From assembly GCF_000372725.1 (NCBI RefSeq), contig NW_005200774.1, forward strand, positions 178,963-242,962: a DNA stretch of 64,000 nucleotides, written 5' to 3'. The stretch is from Emiliania huxleyi CCMP1516 (lineage: Eukaryota > Haptophyta > Isochrysidales > Noelaerhabdaceae). Shown in pieces: positions 44,423 through 54,813 of this stretch. The position numbers and the translations under genes were made by a program. The stretch's first letter is position 1, and each line of letters begins with the position of its first letter. A model generated the notes under the pieces. That model was not told where the DNA came from. It saw only the letters and a program-made list of their open reading frames with translations, and did not search any database.

Positions 44423-44755
44423 ATGCGCGTGCTCTCCCTTTTGCTCGCCCTCCCGTCGGCGGCCGGATTGGTTGGGCCGGAGCTGCTGAATCGGCTCGTG
44501 CCGGCGCGAGAGGGGTGGTGCCTGCGCCCTCCAGAAGGCGTGCTCACGTCGGGGTGCTCGCGGCGGCGCGCGGGGCAGCTCCAACTATTGGCGAGTCTCA
44601 ACAGCAGCTTCATGCAGTGCAGCGCAACGCCAGCTGCCTCTCTGGAGCTGCGCGGCCGAGGGAGGACCCGTGCGATGGCGCCGAGTGGTGGGATCGGGGC
44701 GCGCAGTCGCGATCGGTCACACCGCCACCACCGCCGACGTCTCCCAGTGAGATGA
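44423..44755 (+). CDS. Short secreted-type ORF, possibly a first exon cut by a repeat
   Basis: ATG 44423, MRVLSLLLALPSAAGLVGPE is a clear signal peptide, then LLNRLVPAREGWCLRPPEGV and SSFMQCSATPAASLELRGRG. The frame becomes Arg/His-rich after about residue 80 and stops at 44755, 60 bp before dispersed repeat copy B begins. The first 75 residues look coding (balanced composition, Cys residues); the rest does not. It may be the first exon of a gene whose downstream part has been displaced, or a small secreted protein. No family recognised. Confidence 0.45.
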   Translation: MRVLSLLLALPSAAGLVGPELLNRLVPAREGWCLRPPEGVLTSGCSRRRAGQLQLLASLNSSFMQCSATPAASLELRGRGRTRAMAPSGGIGARSRDRSHRHHRRRLPVR

Positions 44756-44817
44756 TTGATGGAGAGGGGGGACGACACTGCTCGATCTACCCTCTGGGGT
44801 CCCTCAGCAGCGTGCAC

Positions 44818-44945
44818 CTCGATCCTGTACCGTGTTTGTTATGACCCCCCCCAATGAACACACCAGTGAGGGAGGGCGAGACGATCGAGGGGTCCCGTAC
44901 CATGCGGAATCGACCCTATCAAGTGCTCAAGTGCTCAAGTGCTCA
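44818..44945 (+). repeat. Dispersed repeat, copy B
   Basis: Direct-orientation copy of the repeat also at 41045-41173 (inverted) and 57624-57740, ending in a CAAGTGCT triplication. Copies A and B face each other and bracket the PRA1 gene. Confidence 0.9.
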
Positions 44946-46067
44946 AGTAAGTGGAGGGACCACTTGACGGTCGCGGCCTTCCGACTCGCGCCTCCGCCTC
45001 ACTGGCAGCCACTATTGTACGTAGCCCTGGCCGGTCCGCGTGCGGAGTTGAAGTTCCGGAGTGAAAATTCCAACGCGTTTTCTCTCACGGTGACCAAAAA
45101 ATGTCCACCTCAGAGGCACCTCCGAAGGCAGGCCGCCGCACGCCGGCGACACAGCTCCAGCTGTTGAACTGACCCGCAGCTCCTCTCAGAGCGGGAACTG
45201 TGACAAAAGTTGACTTGAGGCGGTTGTCAGGAATCATCATACGGATCACGTGGTGGCTCTTTCATGACGGGAGACCGCCCGACCACTCCTGGGTGGCACT
45301 GCCATCGGTGTCGCTCGACGTCCTGTCGACAGCGATCAGTGTGCCGACAGCGACACAGACCATGTGGGACGCGTCGAGTATCGACCTCTACTGCTTACCC
45401 AGCCTTCGAGTGTATCCTGGCTGTGGTCACCCACCCACTGGTGTCCATCTCAGAGCAGGAGGTCATGAGGGTCGATGGGAGTGCCAACCCCACAATGCCT
45501 AAAGACCCAGCCCAGTACCCCCAACCGCAACCCCCGCCCGTCCCGGTGGCGGTGCCGCCGGTGCGGCGGTCCGGGCGGCGAGCGCGCGGCGAGCACTCCG
45601 GAGTCTTTAAAAGAAATAGAAAACACCAACGCGACATAAATAGAACAAAACGCAACACAAAATCTGCCAACCACCACGTAGCATAAACGGCGCGTCACAC
45701 CCGCCAACGCGCGCGCACCATCAAGCTCGCCCCTCAGTGCTCTCTCCCACATCTGTGTATATCGCGAGCGGCAGTCTTGTGGCGGAGAGCTGACCCGACG
45801 CCCCTCCCCGAGGCACATGCCTACACCCTCACCCCGATGCTTCTTCCCTCGCATGTCCCTCCCCCCTCGGCCTCGCGCCCCGCACCCCGCGAGTCCTCAC
45901 ACCGCAGCGCCGCCCGCCGGCCTCAGCAGCGCAGCGCAAACGCAGACACAGCGCCTGCGCAGAACCCGCCCCGTCGATTGGATCGCCGCAGTGCCCCTCC
46001 CCTCGCCCGCCTCCCCACCATCTCACAGCGCTGCTGCAGCCGGGCTGTCTGCAACTCTCCGCTCGGA
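44946..46067. other. Gene-free stretch
   Basis: No convincing frame. Pro/Gln-rich coding-like reading near 45480-45600 (PAQYPQPQPPPVPVAVPPVR) has no start context and runs into A/T-richer sequence. Nothing else seen. Confidence 0.4.
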
Positions 46068-48884
46068 TCAGCAGGGCAGTGCGCCGCGGCGCGGGCCGAG
46101 GACGTTCTGCGGCGGAGGCATGTCTCCCAGCCCGAGGATGCCGACGCAGTTGAGGTCCTCGAAGCACTGCTGCAGCCGCGCGTTAGTCGAGTCCTCCGCC
46201 GACCGGAGGCAGGCGCGCGGGTCGTAGAACTTCTGCGGCGCGTGGAGGGGGGAGGGGGGAGGGGGGAGGGGGGAGGGGGGAGGGGGGAGGGGGGAGGGGA
46301 GAGTGATCCGGCGGCGGTGCGTGTCGCGGTGCGGTAGGGTGAGGAGAGTGTCTCGGGAGTGGCGCCGCGCCTTGTTTGGCTTGTCGGCGCCGTCCGGGTT
46401 GCCGATCTGCGAGTTGAGGTACGGCTCATACTTCTTGTAGTATGCGCGGATGCCGTCCCAGTAGGACCTATCGCCGGCAGGCGCCAGTAGTGGGGCGGGT
46501 GGGACCAGGAGGCGGTGTGCTGCCAGAGCGCGCGACCACTGCGTGTCCGTGTCGATGTTCATCTTGACCACGCCGTAGTCGATCGCCTGCTCGGGATCAG
46601 CCGAGAGAGGACAGGATCGGGCCGGGATCGGCCGAGGTGGCCCGCCGTGGCGGGGTTCGCCTGCTTGATGTCCTTGAGGTCGGAGCCCGACCCTCCGTGG
46701 AAGACAAAGGAGACGGGCTTGGCGTCGCTGGAGGACACCTTCCCAAAGCGAGGTGCAACCGGTGCACACTTGGACGAGACGTGCAGCCGAGGTGTAGCCG
46801 AGCTGCGGCCGAGATACGGCCGAGGTACGGCCGAGGTACGGCCGAGGTACGGCCGAGGTACGGCCGAGGTACGGCCGAGGTACGGCCGAGGTACGGCCGA
46901 GGTACGCGTCGTCTCGCACCTTGTCGGCGATGAAGGTCTGGGCATTGCCCAAGATCTCGGGGTCGAGCTTGACGTTGCCTAATCAGCACACACTCACCGG
47001 TCTCGCCAAGATTCCGACCACGAGTGTCGGGGGGGTCGAGCTCGGCGTTGCCCGGGGCATAGACGCCGTGCACGTTGCCAAAAGCGGCGGCGACGGTGAA
47101 GCGGCCGTTTGGGACGGCGGAGAGCTTCTCATACACCTGCCAGACCCGCAAACACGCCGTGGAGCGGATCAGGGACACGCCGCCTCGAGACGCCAGCTGC
47201 AGGGGCAGCTTCGGCGCAGACCTGCCAGATCTCCTCGGGCTTGGAGTAGAGGTCCTCCGGGTTGGCATCCTCGTTGTCCACCCCGTCCTCCTCGCCGCCC
47301 GTGATGCCTACGCCACACCTCGCGGACATGTCGCGGACGTGTCCGGACTGCCGCACCCGTCGCCCTCCTCCGTCTTGGGCTGCCAAGCTCCATCTCGAGC
47401 AGCATGTCGAGCTTGGCCATCCGCTGCAGGTAGCTCACGCAAATGTCGATGTTCTCCTCGAGCGGCTCCTGACCTCGGGCAAGCCTCGGGGGATCGCCCG
47501 GGGCCCCTCTAACCCCGGCCCAATCTCGGCCCGATCTCGGCCCGATCTCGGCCCGATCTCGGCTCGATCTCGGCCCAATCTCGCGTCGCCTCGGAGAGGT
47601 CGATCATGTGCGACGAGAAGAGGGGCTCGCGGTGCGCCGCATAGTACCTATCACCAAGGCTCCGGCGAGGATCCGGCGAGGCCCCGAGCCAGTCGGCTCG
47701 CGCTGCGCTGCGTGGCACCGCTCCGACGCGGCCAGCATCCCGTCGAGCCACGGCAGCAGGTTCTTGGCGCAGTGGTCGGTGTGCAGGATCACCGGCACTC
47801 CGTACTGCTCCGCCATGGCCCGCACGTGGTAGGCGCCTGCAGCACGGCACAGAGAGGCGGCGACAACACTTGCTCAGCGAGGAGCGCCCTCGCTTGCACG
47901 CCTTCCAGCGAGCTCCTCGGCGAAGTCTTCTAGGAAGTGTCTAGGAAGTGTCACGTCTTCCAGCCAGCTCCTACACAGTCTGCTACACAGTACGCCCCGC
48001 GCAGCGCCGAGGGTCGCGGAGGAGGAGGCGCATCCGCCGCCGCGCTGCCGCCACTGGGACCACCCGAGACGGGGAACTGACTACGAAGTGTCTAGGAATG
48101 TCTACCGCGGGCCACCCGAGACGGCGCCGGCGATGGCAGCCTTGTAGTCGGTGTTGTCGAGGCCCTTGCCAGCGTAGAACTGCGAGCCTGCAGAAAGGCT
48201 CCGAGGCGGTTCGGGGGTGGCTCGGCACGAGGCGCTGTCGCATGTCGCACGCCACGCCTCCCAACGAGAACTGGATGATGATTGGCGCGTGTCTAGGAAG
48301 TGTCTAGCAAGTGTCCAGGAAGTGTCTAGGAAGTGCCTCCCGACGAGAACTGGATGATGATTGGCGCGTCCGCCTTGCGCGCCGCCTCGAGGCAAGTGTT
48401 GACGGACGAGGACGTGACGCAGTTGACCGCCGGGATGGCGTACCGATTCTCCTTTGCGTGCTGCAGCAGGTCGACGAGCGCCTGTCGTGCATGCGCGGGG
48501 CTCCTCTCTCCTCCCACTCCCTCCTCTCCATCTCGTACTCCGCTCCACCAGGGAAGCGCCTGGCCCGTCACGACGCCCGGGTGGACCGAGGGAGGGAGGT
48601 TGGGATACGACGCCACCGCGCACTCGTCCACGCAGGGCAGGCCAAGGTCGTCCGCAAACCTAAGGAGCGGGTGCGGGACCGTTTCAGGCGGAAGCCGTCG
48701 TCGCGCTTGCTGCGCCAGCCGAGACGGGCAGGCACCTTGCTCCGCGGCGCAGGCCAAGCTTCTGCAGCAAGCCGAGGCGCGGAGCGGACGCGCGGCTGCT
48801 GACCGACGCTGCGCTTGTCCGCGCGTGCGGCGCAGCGACGGTGGGCGAGTAGGCCAGTGCGGCGGCGGCGGAGAGCGTGAGCAT
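46068..48884 (-). CDS. Class II fructose-1,6-bisphosphate aldolase, probably plastid (about 14 exons)
   Basis: ATG 48884 (MLTLSAAAALAYSPTVAAPH) gives a signal peptide and a Ser/Ala/Arg transit-like region; TGA at 46068-46070. Exon readings run in the right order: VHPGVVTGQ, ALVDLLQHAKENRYAIPAVN and ADAPIIIQFSSGG; GLDNTDYKAAIAGAVSGG; YGVPVILHTDHCAKNLLPWL; REPLFSSHMIDLSEAT; RMAKLDMLLEMELG; ITGGEEDGVDNEDANPEDLY; GRFTVAAAFGNVHGVYAPGN; LDPEILGNAQTFIADK; PVSFVFHGGSGSDLKDIKQA; AIDYGVVKMNIDTDTQWSRA; IRAYYKKYEPYLNSQIGNPD; LQQCFEDLNCVGILGLGDMP. HTDHCAKN (catalytic Asp and zinc His), GGEEDGVDN, HGGSGS and NIDTDTQW match type-A class II aldolases, Zn-dependent enzymes of glycolysis and the Calvin cycle. 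One intron (after VTGQ) is GC-AG with CAGGCGCT at both ends. Confidence 0.92.
46236..46300. repeat. (GGGGGGA)n-type purine tract
   Basis: Repeated GGAGGGG units next to the last aldolase exon; on the coding strand it is a long polypyrimidine tract directly before the 3' splice acceptor of that exon. Confidence 0.9.
46795..46905. repeat. 11-bp tandem repeat, unit TACGGCCGAGG, about 9 copies
   Basis: Regular array between the aldolase exons reading FIADKVRDDA and PVSFVFHGG, so intronic. Same CCGAGG core and same period as the unrelated array at 6428-6658. Confidence 0.96.
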
Positions 48885-49159
48885 TGAGCTCCGACCGAAT
48901 GGCAACTCTCGGAATGAAAAAACCACGGCCTCCCGCAGGAAAAAGGAGATAGGGCATTGGAGGAAACACAGACACAGAAACTCGGCGAGAGACTGCGAAG
49001 AGAGATAGGAAGAGGCGGACGCCCAAGGGTGGGCGACGGCTAGCGCACCATACCCCTCTCCTTAAAATCCCTGTGTGTGGTGGCGGCGTGCGCCGTGCCG
49101 TCCTCCCATCCCTCTCTTGGGTTGTCCGTTTTCTTTCTTTTCTTTTAGCCACAGAAACT

Positions 49160-49846
49160 CACAATACACGTGCGCTTCGCTCCCCCAACCCTTCCCGTGA
49201 GTAATAGAGTCCCGAACCCTGCCACAGCCCACCCACACAGGCAGGGCCGGCTGGGATAGTGCACCCTACAACTGAGAGAGCGGGGGCAAAGACGAGATCA
49301 GCGAGGTCAAACTTTGGACCCCCCTCCGGGGTGGCTTGCCCGTTGGGGTCGGCCGCGCCGACACCGGAGGCAACCCCGGCTCCGTTGGAGACAAGTTCGC
49401 CTTCGGCAACACCGAAGAGCGCGCCCGCCTTGCAAACATGGGCTGCAAGCAACGCGGGTTCCGTGGTCAACGGGCGTTCGACCACACCACCGGCCAAGGC
49501 TACGTCAAGTCACAGCGTGGCCACTACCATGATGGGATCTTCACCAAACGAAACAAGTTCAACCTGCTTCTCCACGAGACATTCGGCGGCGGCTTCTCGC
49601 CGCCTGCAGTTGCAAACATCAACCGCCTTGCGCGCAAGGCTCAACGCTCGGGCGTTGACCGCACCGCGTACCCTCCCCACTCCCGCCTCTCATTTGTGTC
49701 ACACCACGCGGAACGCATCTCCATCGCTTCGGTGAAGGGGGTGAACCGTGCCATCCTCGATCGCCGTGCGGGTAGTACAAGTACATACAACATATATGCT
49801 AACGCTTCAGGTCGCTCACGCGACCCACGCGCCTGTCGCTGCGACG
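49160..49846 (+). pseudogene. Orphan ORF fragment, repeat-derived in appearance
   Basis: An open reading from about 49336 (no ATG) includes GDKFAFGNTEERARLANMGC, RAFDHTTGQGYVKSQRGHYH, DGIFTKRNKFNLLLHETFGG, GFSPPAVANINRLARKAQRS and HSRLSFVSHHAERISIASVK. The composition is protein-like and unlike its GC-noise neighbours, and it ends shortly before the Maf-like gene. No start codon, no promoter context, no recognised family. Probably the 3' remnant of a multicopy element ORF. Confidence 0.45.
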
Positions 49847-50722
49847 ATGGATGCGGCGCTGCGCGCTGCGGTGCGGCTGCCGCCGCAGTTCTCGTCTCTC
49901 ATCCTGGGGTCGCAGTCTCCGTCGCGACGGGCGCTCCTCGCCGCAGCACTCGGCCACGGAGACGCTGAGCAGGTGCTGATTCGCACTCACAAGCATGCAC
50001 ACACACGCTCGCACAGTCGCTCACTCGGAACTTCTTTCTCCTCGCGACGCTGGCCTCACCCTCACCCGCACCCACAAGGTCGAGTGCATTGTGCCGGACA
50101 TCGACGAGAAGGCGATCGGGGACCGCGCTTCCGACCCAGAGCGGCTAGTGCTCGCCGTCGCCACTGCCAAGGCAGATGCTCTCGTCGCGCGGTGGGGCTG
50201 CCTAGATGCTTTCTCCAGCCTGCACGCGACACCGCGGAGGAAGAGAGCGTCTCCACACGCCGGCGTTTTTTCTTTTCACGCTCCAGGCTCGCGGACGAGG
50301 GGCGGCTCTCGGAGCTGGGCCGGCGCGGGGCGGTGCTGGTCTGTGGAGACCAGGTGGTGACCTACAACGGCGCTGTCCGCGAGAAGCCGGCAGACGCCGA
50401 TGAGGCGCGAGCCTACATCGCCGACTACGGCCTCGCGCCTTGCTCGACCGTCGGCGCCCTGGTGCTGCACGACGCTGCGAGCGGCAGGCGCGCGTCCGGC
50501 GTCCACGTGGCGCACATCCACTTTGACCCTTTCCCGCCGGCGGTGGTGGACGCCCTCGCCGCCGACCCGGTCTGCCGGAGGTGCGCCGGAGGGCTGATGG
50601 TCGAGCACCCCGCGTGCGCGCCGTACCTGCGCCAGATCGACGGAGGCGTCGACTCGGTGATGGGGCTGTCGACGCGGCTCCTCGCCACTCTGCTCGGCTC
50701 CCTCTCGGACGGCGCATCGTAG
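49847..50722 (+). CDS. Maf-like nucleoside triphosphate pyrophosphatase (3 exons)
   Basis: ATG 49847; exons 49847-49972, 50079-50191 and 50287-50722 join in frame (both introns GT-AG) to 224 residues, the normal Maf length. Motifs: SSLILGSQSPSRRALLAAAL (the SxSPRR/K signature), IVPDIDEKAIGDRASDPERL (the DE motif), AVATAKADALVAR, VLVCGDQVVTYNGAVREKPA (the GDQxV and KP motifs), and DGGVDSVMGLSTRLLATLLG (the xDSVxGL C-terminal motif). Maf/YhdE enzymes hydrolyse dTTP, UTP or modified pyrimidine triphosphates and are thought to clean the nucleotide pool; the exact substrate is not readable here. Confidence 0.9.
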   Translation: MDAALRAAVRLPPQFSSLILGSQSPSRRALLAAALGHGDAEQVLIRTHKHAHTRSHSRSLGTSFSSRRWPHPHPHPQGRVHCAGHRREGDRGPRFRPRAASARRRHCQGRCSRRAVGLPRCFLQPARDTAEEESVSTRRRFFFSRSRLADEGRLSELGRRGAVLVCGDQVVTYNGAVREKPADADEARAYIADYGLAPCSTVGALVLHDAASGRRASGVHVAHIHFDPFPPAVVDALAADPVCRRCAGGLMVEHPACAPYLRQIDGGVDSVMGLSTRLLATLLGSLSDGAS

Positions 50723-51014
50723 TACGTACAACATGTACGCATGTGCTTGTGCATGTGCGCATGTGCATGAATAAGAAGGGAGTAGCGGCCTCGTGCTAAG
50801 CGGCGGCTAAGCGGTCGATCACAGCGACACAGGCAGCAGGGTGGGTGTGTGTGGGGGGGTGGGGGGTGGGGGGGGTGAGCGTCCAGGCGACTAGGTAGAT
50901 CCGCCCGATCCTTAAAAGCTTAAACATAAAAAAAATTCTGCACCGGGGCGATTGCAATTGCATGTGATTCGATGCGAGAGATTCGCAATCAGTGGCGGGT
51001 GGGGGGGCGAGAAG

Positions 51015-51047
<33 letters not shown>

Positions 51048-51319
51048 AGCGGGGAGGGCGGCGGCGGTCGGTAGGGCTAGGGGGGGTGGGTCCCGGAGGC
51101 CGGAGCCTCCGTCCGTCCCTCCTCGAGCGACGACGAGCGCAGCGAGACAAAGACGGTAGCGGGGAGGGGAGGGAGGAGGGTTGTCGGCAGTAGGGAGTCC
51201 CTAAGCAAAGGGAGTAGCGACGGAGGTGCGCACCGCATATGCGCACGAGTCCCCTCCGCCCGGCCAGGCCGCTCCGTCTGTTCCGGAGGGCTGGGAAGCA
51301 GCTCCGAGTGAGCGTGGCG

Positions 51320-51712
51320 ATGGTTGCTCCGATCTCCATCACGTTTGCTGCCCTAGCCGTTGCCGGCCTCAATGCCACCGCCCTGTCTGGCCGAATCGAG
51401 GCGGAGCCGCCCGAATCCGTGCTCGATGCGTGGGAGACAATACCGTGGCTCGCGTCCACCCTCGACATGCGCGGCAACAACCCGTGTGGCCTGCACGATT
51501 GCAAACAAAGACAGCACAAGTCCGGCAGAGGGTTGAGGTGGTGGGAGAAGAACAAGCCGCGCATGGGGAGGTGGTGGGAGATGAAGGGGCGCCACGAGAA
51601 TGGGACCGCGTTGAAGCGCACGCACGACACCCTGGAGCACCTGCACATCGGGAACGGGATGCGATTCCCCCATGTCCATGTCCAGCATGCCGTGTCATCG
51701 CATTTTTGTTAG
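51320..51712 (+). CDS. Small secreted-type ORF, unknown function
   Basis: ATG 51320 in a good context (gcgATGg), MVAPISITFAALAVAGLNAT signal-like start, then EAEPPESVLDAWETIPWLAS, NNPCGLHDCKQRQHKSGRGL and RWWEKNKPRMGRWWEMKGRH. Two tryptophan doublets in a basic context. 130 residues, TAG at 51710-51712. The stop codon lies inside a 20-bp direct repeat (51709-51728 and 51756-51775), which could instead be an intron boundary duplication, so the 3' end is uncertain. Tail-to-tail with the MFS gene ending at 51822. No family recognised. Confidence 0.45.
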   Translation: MVAPISITFAALAVAGLNATALSGRIEAEPPESVLDAWETIPWLASTLDMRGNNPCGLHDCKQRQHKSGRGLRWWEKNKPRMGRWWEMKGRHENGTALKRTHDTLEHLHIGNGMRFPHVHVQHAVSSHFC

Positions 51713-51821
51713 CAAGTGGTGTTGCCCTACGTGTGACCCTGGCATCATCTCTCTTTTAGCAAGTGGTGTTGCCCTCCGTAGACACCCACAAGAGAGCAGA
51801 GCTCGCGACCGACAAGCGGTC

Positions 51822-54022
51822 TCAATCGTAGCCGAGTTTCTCGACATGCCTGCGCATGGCAATCCTCTCTGCCGGCAGCTTGTGCGCACGGATACGCCAC
51901 GCGAGGCAGAGGGAGGCGCCGAGGCCGACGAGGTTGAGCAGAGCGACCACCAGGAAGGACGCCTGCCCACGTTAGAGGCGGGTGGGCAGCTTTTCACAAG
52001 GTGCCGCCGGGACAAGGCCAGAATAAGCCTGGTAGCAGTCGGGCCCGACGCAAGTGATGGTGCCGTGCCGTGTTGCCGCGGCTTGGTATAGGCCGGGCAT
52101 GAGCTCGAGCGAGATGCAAAAGGAGGCGACGGCCTGGCAGACAAACTGCACGCCGCATATGACACCAAACTCACGTCGGCCGTACCTGCGGGAGTGAGGG
52201 CGCCACTGGGAAGTGTGGTACTGCTTTTGCCGAGCGGCAAGAGAGCGTACATCTCGTTAAGCACGGGCAAGAAGAGGGTGAGGAAGCCTCCAAAGGAGAG
52301 AGCGGAGAAGAAGACGCCCAGCATGATGCTGCTGATATTCGGGAGGGCGAGGAGGCACTGGCTGACCAACGCGCTCGCCGAGACGATGGGGATCATTGAG
52401 ACGCGGCTAAGGATGTGCTGGCACCTAAAGCTGACTGACGACTTCATTGCAGGGCGGCTCCATCGGCAGGCTGCGTAAGAATATGTGGCGACTTGTCCGA
52501 CACGATGCCCACCGCCACCCGCACAACGGTCGAGGTGAGCGCGAAGAGGCCGACGGCGAGGCCGGTGTCGTCGGGGTCCGCGGCGCTCTCGAGAACAAAA
52601 GCCAAGTTCTGGTTGCTCGCGTTTCCCGCACCTTGGTGGTTAAGATCGGGCCAGGGAGGCTGTGACAGCCGGGGCAGGCGTGCATTGACAATGGTAGAGA
52701 TCATACCGAGAATGGCAAAAGCCACGAACCAAATCAGCCAGAACTCGCTGCCCCGTACCGCCACGCAGAACGGGATGCCAGCATACTCGGAAGAGGGCGC
52801 GGCCTCTCCCCTCGAGAGCACCTCGTACCTACTCACAGCCAGCAGATGTGAGGAGCCTTGCAGCCAGATCCGCCTCCGGAGAGAGGTCCCCGCGCCCCGA
52901 CACGCTGTGGCGGCTCGAGAGGAAGCTCGTCCGGCGGCGGAGTTTTGTCGCCGCCTCAGCCACGAGAATGGTGGTGCGGAGCGAGACCCTCTGCTTCGTG
53001 GAAGGGAGGAAGATGATGCACGCGGGTGCGGCCGCGATGGCGAGCGCGGCGTACCCAAACGCCGGTGTGGGTCCCATAAGTCCGGCCGAGCGGAGAGAGC
53101 TCGCCTGGCCGAGGGGTGGCCGAGATCAACCGAGAGCAGACGAAGCTGAGCCGGCGTGAACCGAGATATCGCCGCAGAGGAGGCTCACCGCGACGGTGCA
53201 AATAGCCACAGCGAGCGCGGACACGACGGCGAAGACTAGCTTGACCGTGTCGGCCTAGTGGAATCGAACAGGGTGGGGATTGTCGTTGAACTCGGAGTAG
53301 AAGGGCCGGTCGGAATGCCCTGAGTCATCGCACACATGGTCAAACGGGCGTCGGTAATCCTCGCCCTCGGGTAGCACGACGATCCCAGAGGCGGTGAGGC
53401 ATGAGAGGGTTAGGACAGTCGCCGCGGCGCACGCGAGGTACGATGCGAGCGAGCTGACCACGGCAAAGACGTTCACCCAGAGGAGCGCCCACAGCCCGGC
53501 CGAGGTGGCGAGCACTGCTTTCATGTAGCCAACCACCGCCGCGCGCTCGTGCGGGAAGGAGAGCGAGCAGGCCATCGAGGCCGAGAGGTCGAGGAGGTTG
53601 CCGCATGCATACCCGGCGAGCACAGAACCGGCTGTGGCGAGGGTGAGCTTTGCGCGGGAAGAGAGTCGGTCGGAGAATCTGACGGCAGTGAAGAGAGTGA
53701 GGTAGCCCAAGCAAGCCATACCTCCCCCAAGCAGGACTGTGCGGCGCGGGCCGAGCGCGTCAAAGGCGCGGCCTCCGAGAAACGCGAAGAAGGTGCCGAA
53801 GAAGATGGCCGCGCCGATGGACATTGTCTGCCCCGTCGTGAGCCCCAGCACGTCGCGCAGCTCCGCCTGCCACGCACCCATCGCCAGGATGGCACCCGCA
53901 CTGTACTCGGTGGCAGCGCTGCAAAGGATCAGTCGCCACCGGCGGCGCATGGAGTCGTCGTCACTGCTGCTGCCCGCCGACGAACCGCCGGTTAGGACCG
54001 CGCCCTCCTTCACGGTGTCCAT
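51822..54022 (-). CDS. Nodulin-like/monocarboxylate-type MFS transporter (multi-exon)
   Basis: ATG 54022 (MDTVKEGAVLTGGSSAGSSS), TGA at 51822-51824. The first exon carries six TMs: ILCSAATEYSAGAILAMGAW, MSIGAAIFFGTFFAFLGGRA, the MFS loop FDALGPRRTVLLGGGMACLG, and LATAGSVLAGYACGNLLDLS. Later exons: AFGYAALAIAAAPACIIFLP (about 53075-52990), EFWLIWFVAFAILGMISTIV and LAVGLFALTSTVVRVAVGIV-SDK (52760-52460), VSQCLLALPNISSIMLGVFF and GGFLTLFLPVLNEMYALLPL (52390-52220), REFGVICGVQFVCQAVASFC (about 52175-52110), and a final TM FLVVALLNLVGLGASLCLAW. The layout of 12 or so TMs with a long central loop fits the nodulin-like (NFD4-type) MFS group. The substrate is unknown. Confidence 0.8.
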
Positions 54023-54255
54023 GTCCCTAAACTCCTCTGCGCGCTCACTGCGAACGCTGCTGGCAAAGCGGGACGCACGATGACACGGAAAGTTCTTGCT
54101 TGTCTCCGTGCCCAGTGTCGTGATGATAGGAAGCTGCTCAGTCTCGCCAAACGAGGCCCGTGAAGAGGCCACCCCTGGCGAGGTACTCCCACGCCTCTCG
54201 GGGTTTTTGTCTGGCCGAGTCAACCCGTGCTGGGGCGAGCCTCGGCGAGACTGCG

Positions 54256-54645
54256 TCAGCTGTTCCCACAGCAGGCTGGAAGTACCTCGCCAGGGCCACC
54301 CTCGCTTGAAGCGCCTCTCCAGCCCTCGGGCGGGCGGCGGCGCCGTGGTCGCCGGCAAGCCACTCGCTCTTCCCCGCGGCAGCCCGCGCGCGGGCGGCGC
54401 TCCTCGTCCTCTCGATCTACGAGATCCACGAGCGGTACCAACCACCTCGACTCGGCAGGAGCCACGAACGGCATCGCGGCGCTCGACTTTGGCCACTGCG
54501 TCTTGGGCTTCGCCATCACGCGCGAGACGCAGTAGGGGAGTTGCAGTTGGTTCGCGCCCTCACGCTCACGGCCGACGGCGCTGTCTTTGAGTTGGCGCGC
54601 ACCGTGCTGCTGCACGCGGTGGCGAGCGAGGGGTAGGGGTAGAGT
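54256..54645 (+). repeat. Duplicated ankyrin-gene tail (upstream copy, without its repeats)
   Basis: Positions about 54330-54620 are nearly identical to 56155-56450: CGGGCGGCGGCGCCGTGGTC, then CTCGATCTACGAGATCCACG, then GGCATCGCGGCGCTCGACTT up to the CACGCGGTGGCGAGCGAGGG end. The upstream copy differs by a few substitutions and by a 4-bp insertion in GGTACCAACCACCTCG. No ankyrin repeats precede it. It is what is left of an upstream ankyrin gene after deletion, or one product of unequal exchange. Confidence 0.92.
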
Positions 54646-54813
54646 GCGTGAGGACGCATGACGGGACGACGTATACTACCGCGCGGCTCCGTCGAGCTCC
54701 CTCGGCAAGCTCGAGCTGCTGGCGCTGCAATGTCGTCGCTTCTCCCTCGACAGCGTTGGCCATTGGCGGGCCGGGATTTTGGAGTGGCGAAGGTTTTTCT
54801 TCTTCCTGGCGGC

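Noticed and set aside
41045-44945. A single 3.9-kb transposon delimited by repeats A and B
   Set aside because: The interior holds an ordinary multi-exon PRA1 gene and no transposase, and a third solo copy exists at 57624.
46068-48884. Recent bacterial transfer of the class II aldolase
   Set aside because: The enzyme is bacterial-like in type, but the gene has about 14 exons, repeat-filled introns and a eukaryotic leader, so any transfer is ancient.
49748-50722. Reading the Maf-like gene as one uninterrupted 324-codon frame
   Set aside because: The uninterrupted frame loses the IDEKAIGDRASD block, which is in another phase; the three-exon model restores every Maf motif in frame.
53255-53330. 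GTTCGATTCC on the minus strand, a perfect tRNA T-loop match
   Set aside because: It lies inside an MFS exon and the surrounding sequence does not fold into a cloverleaf.
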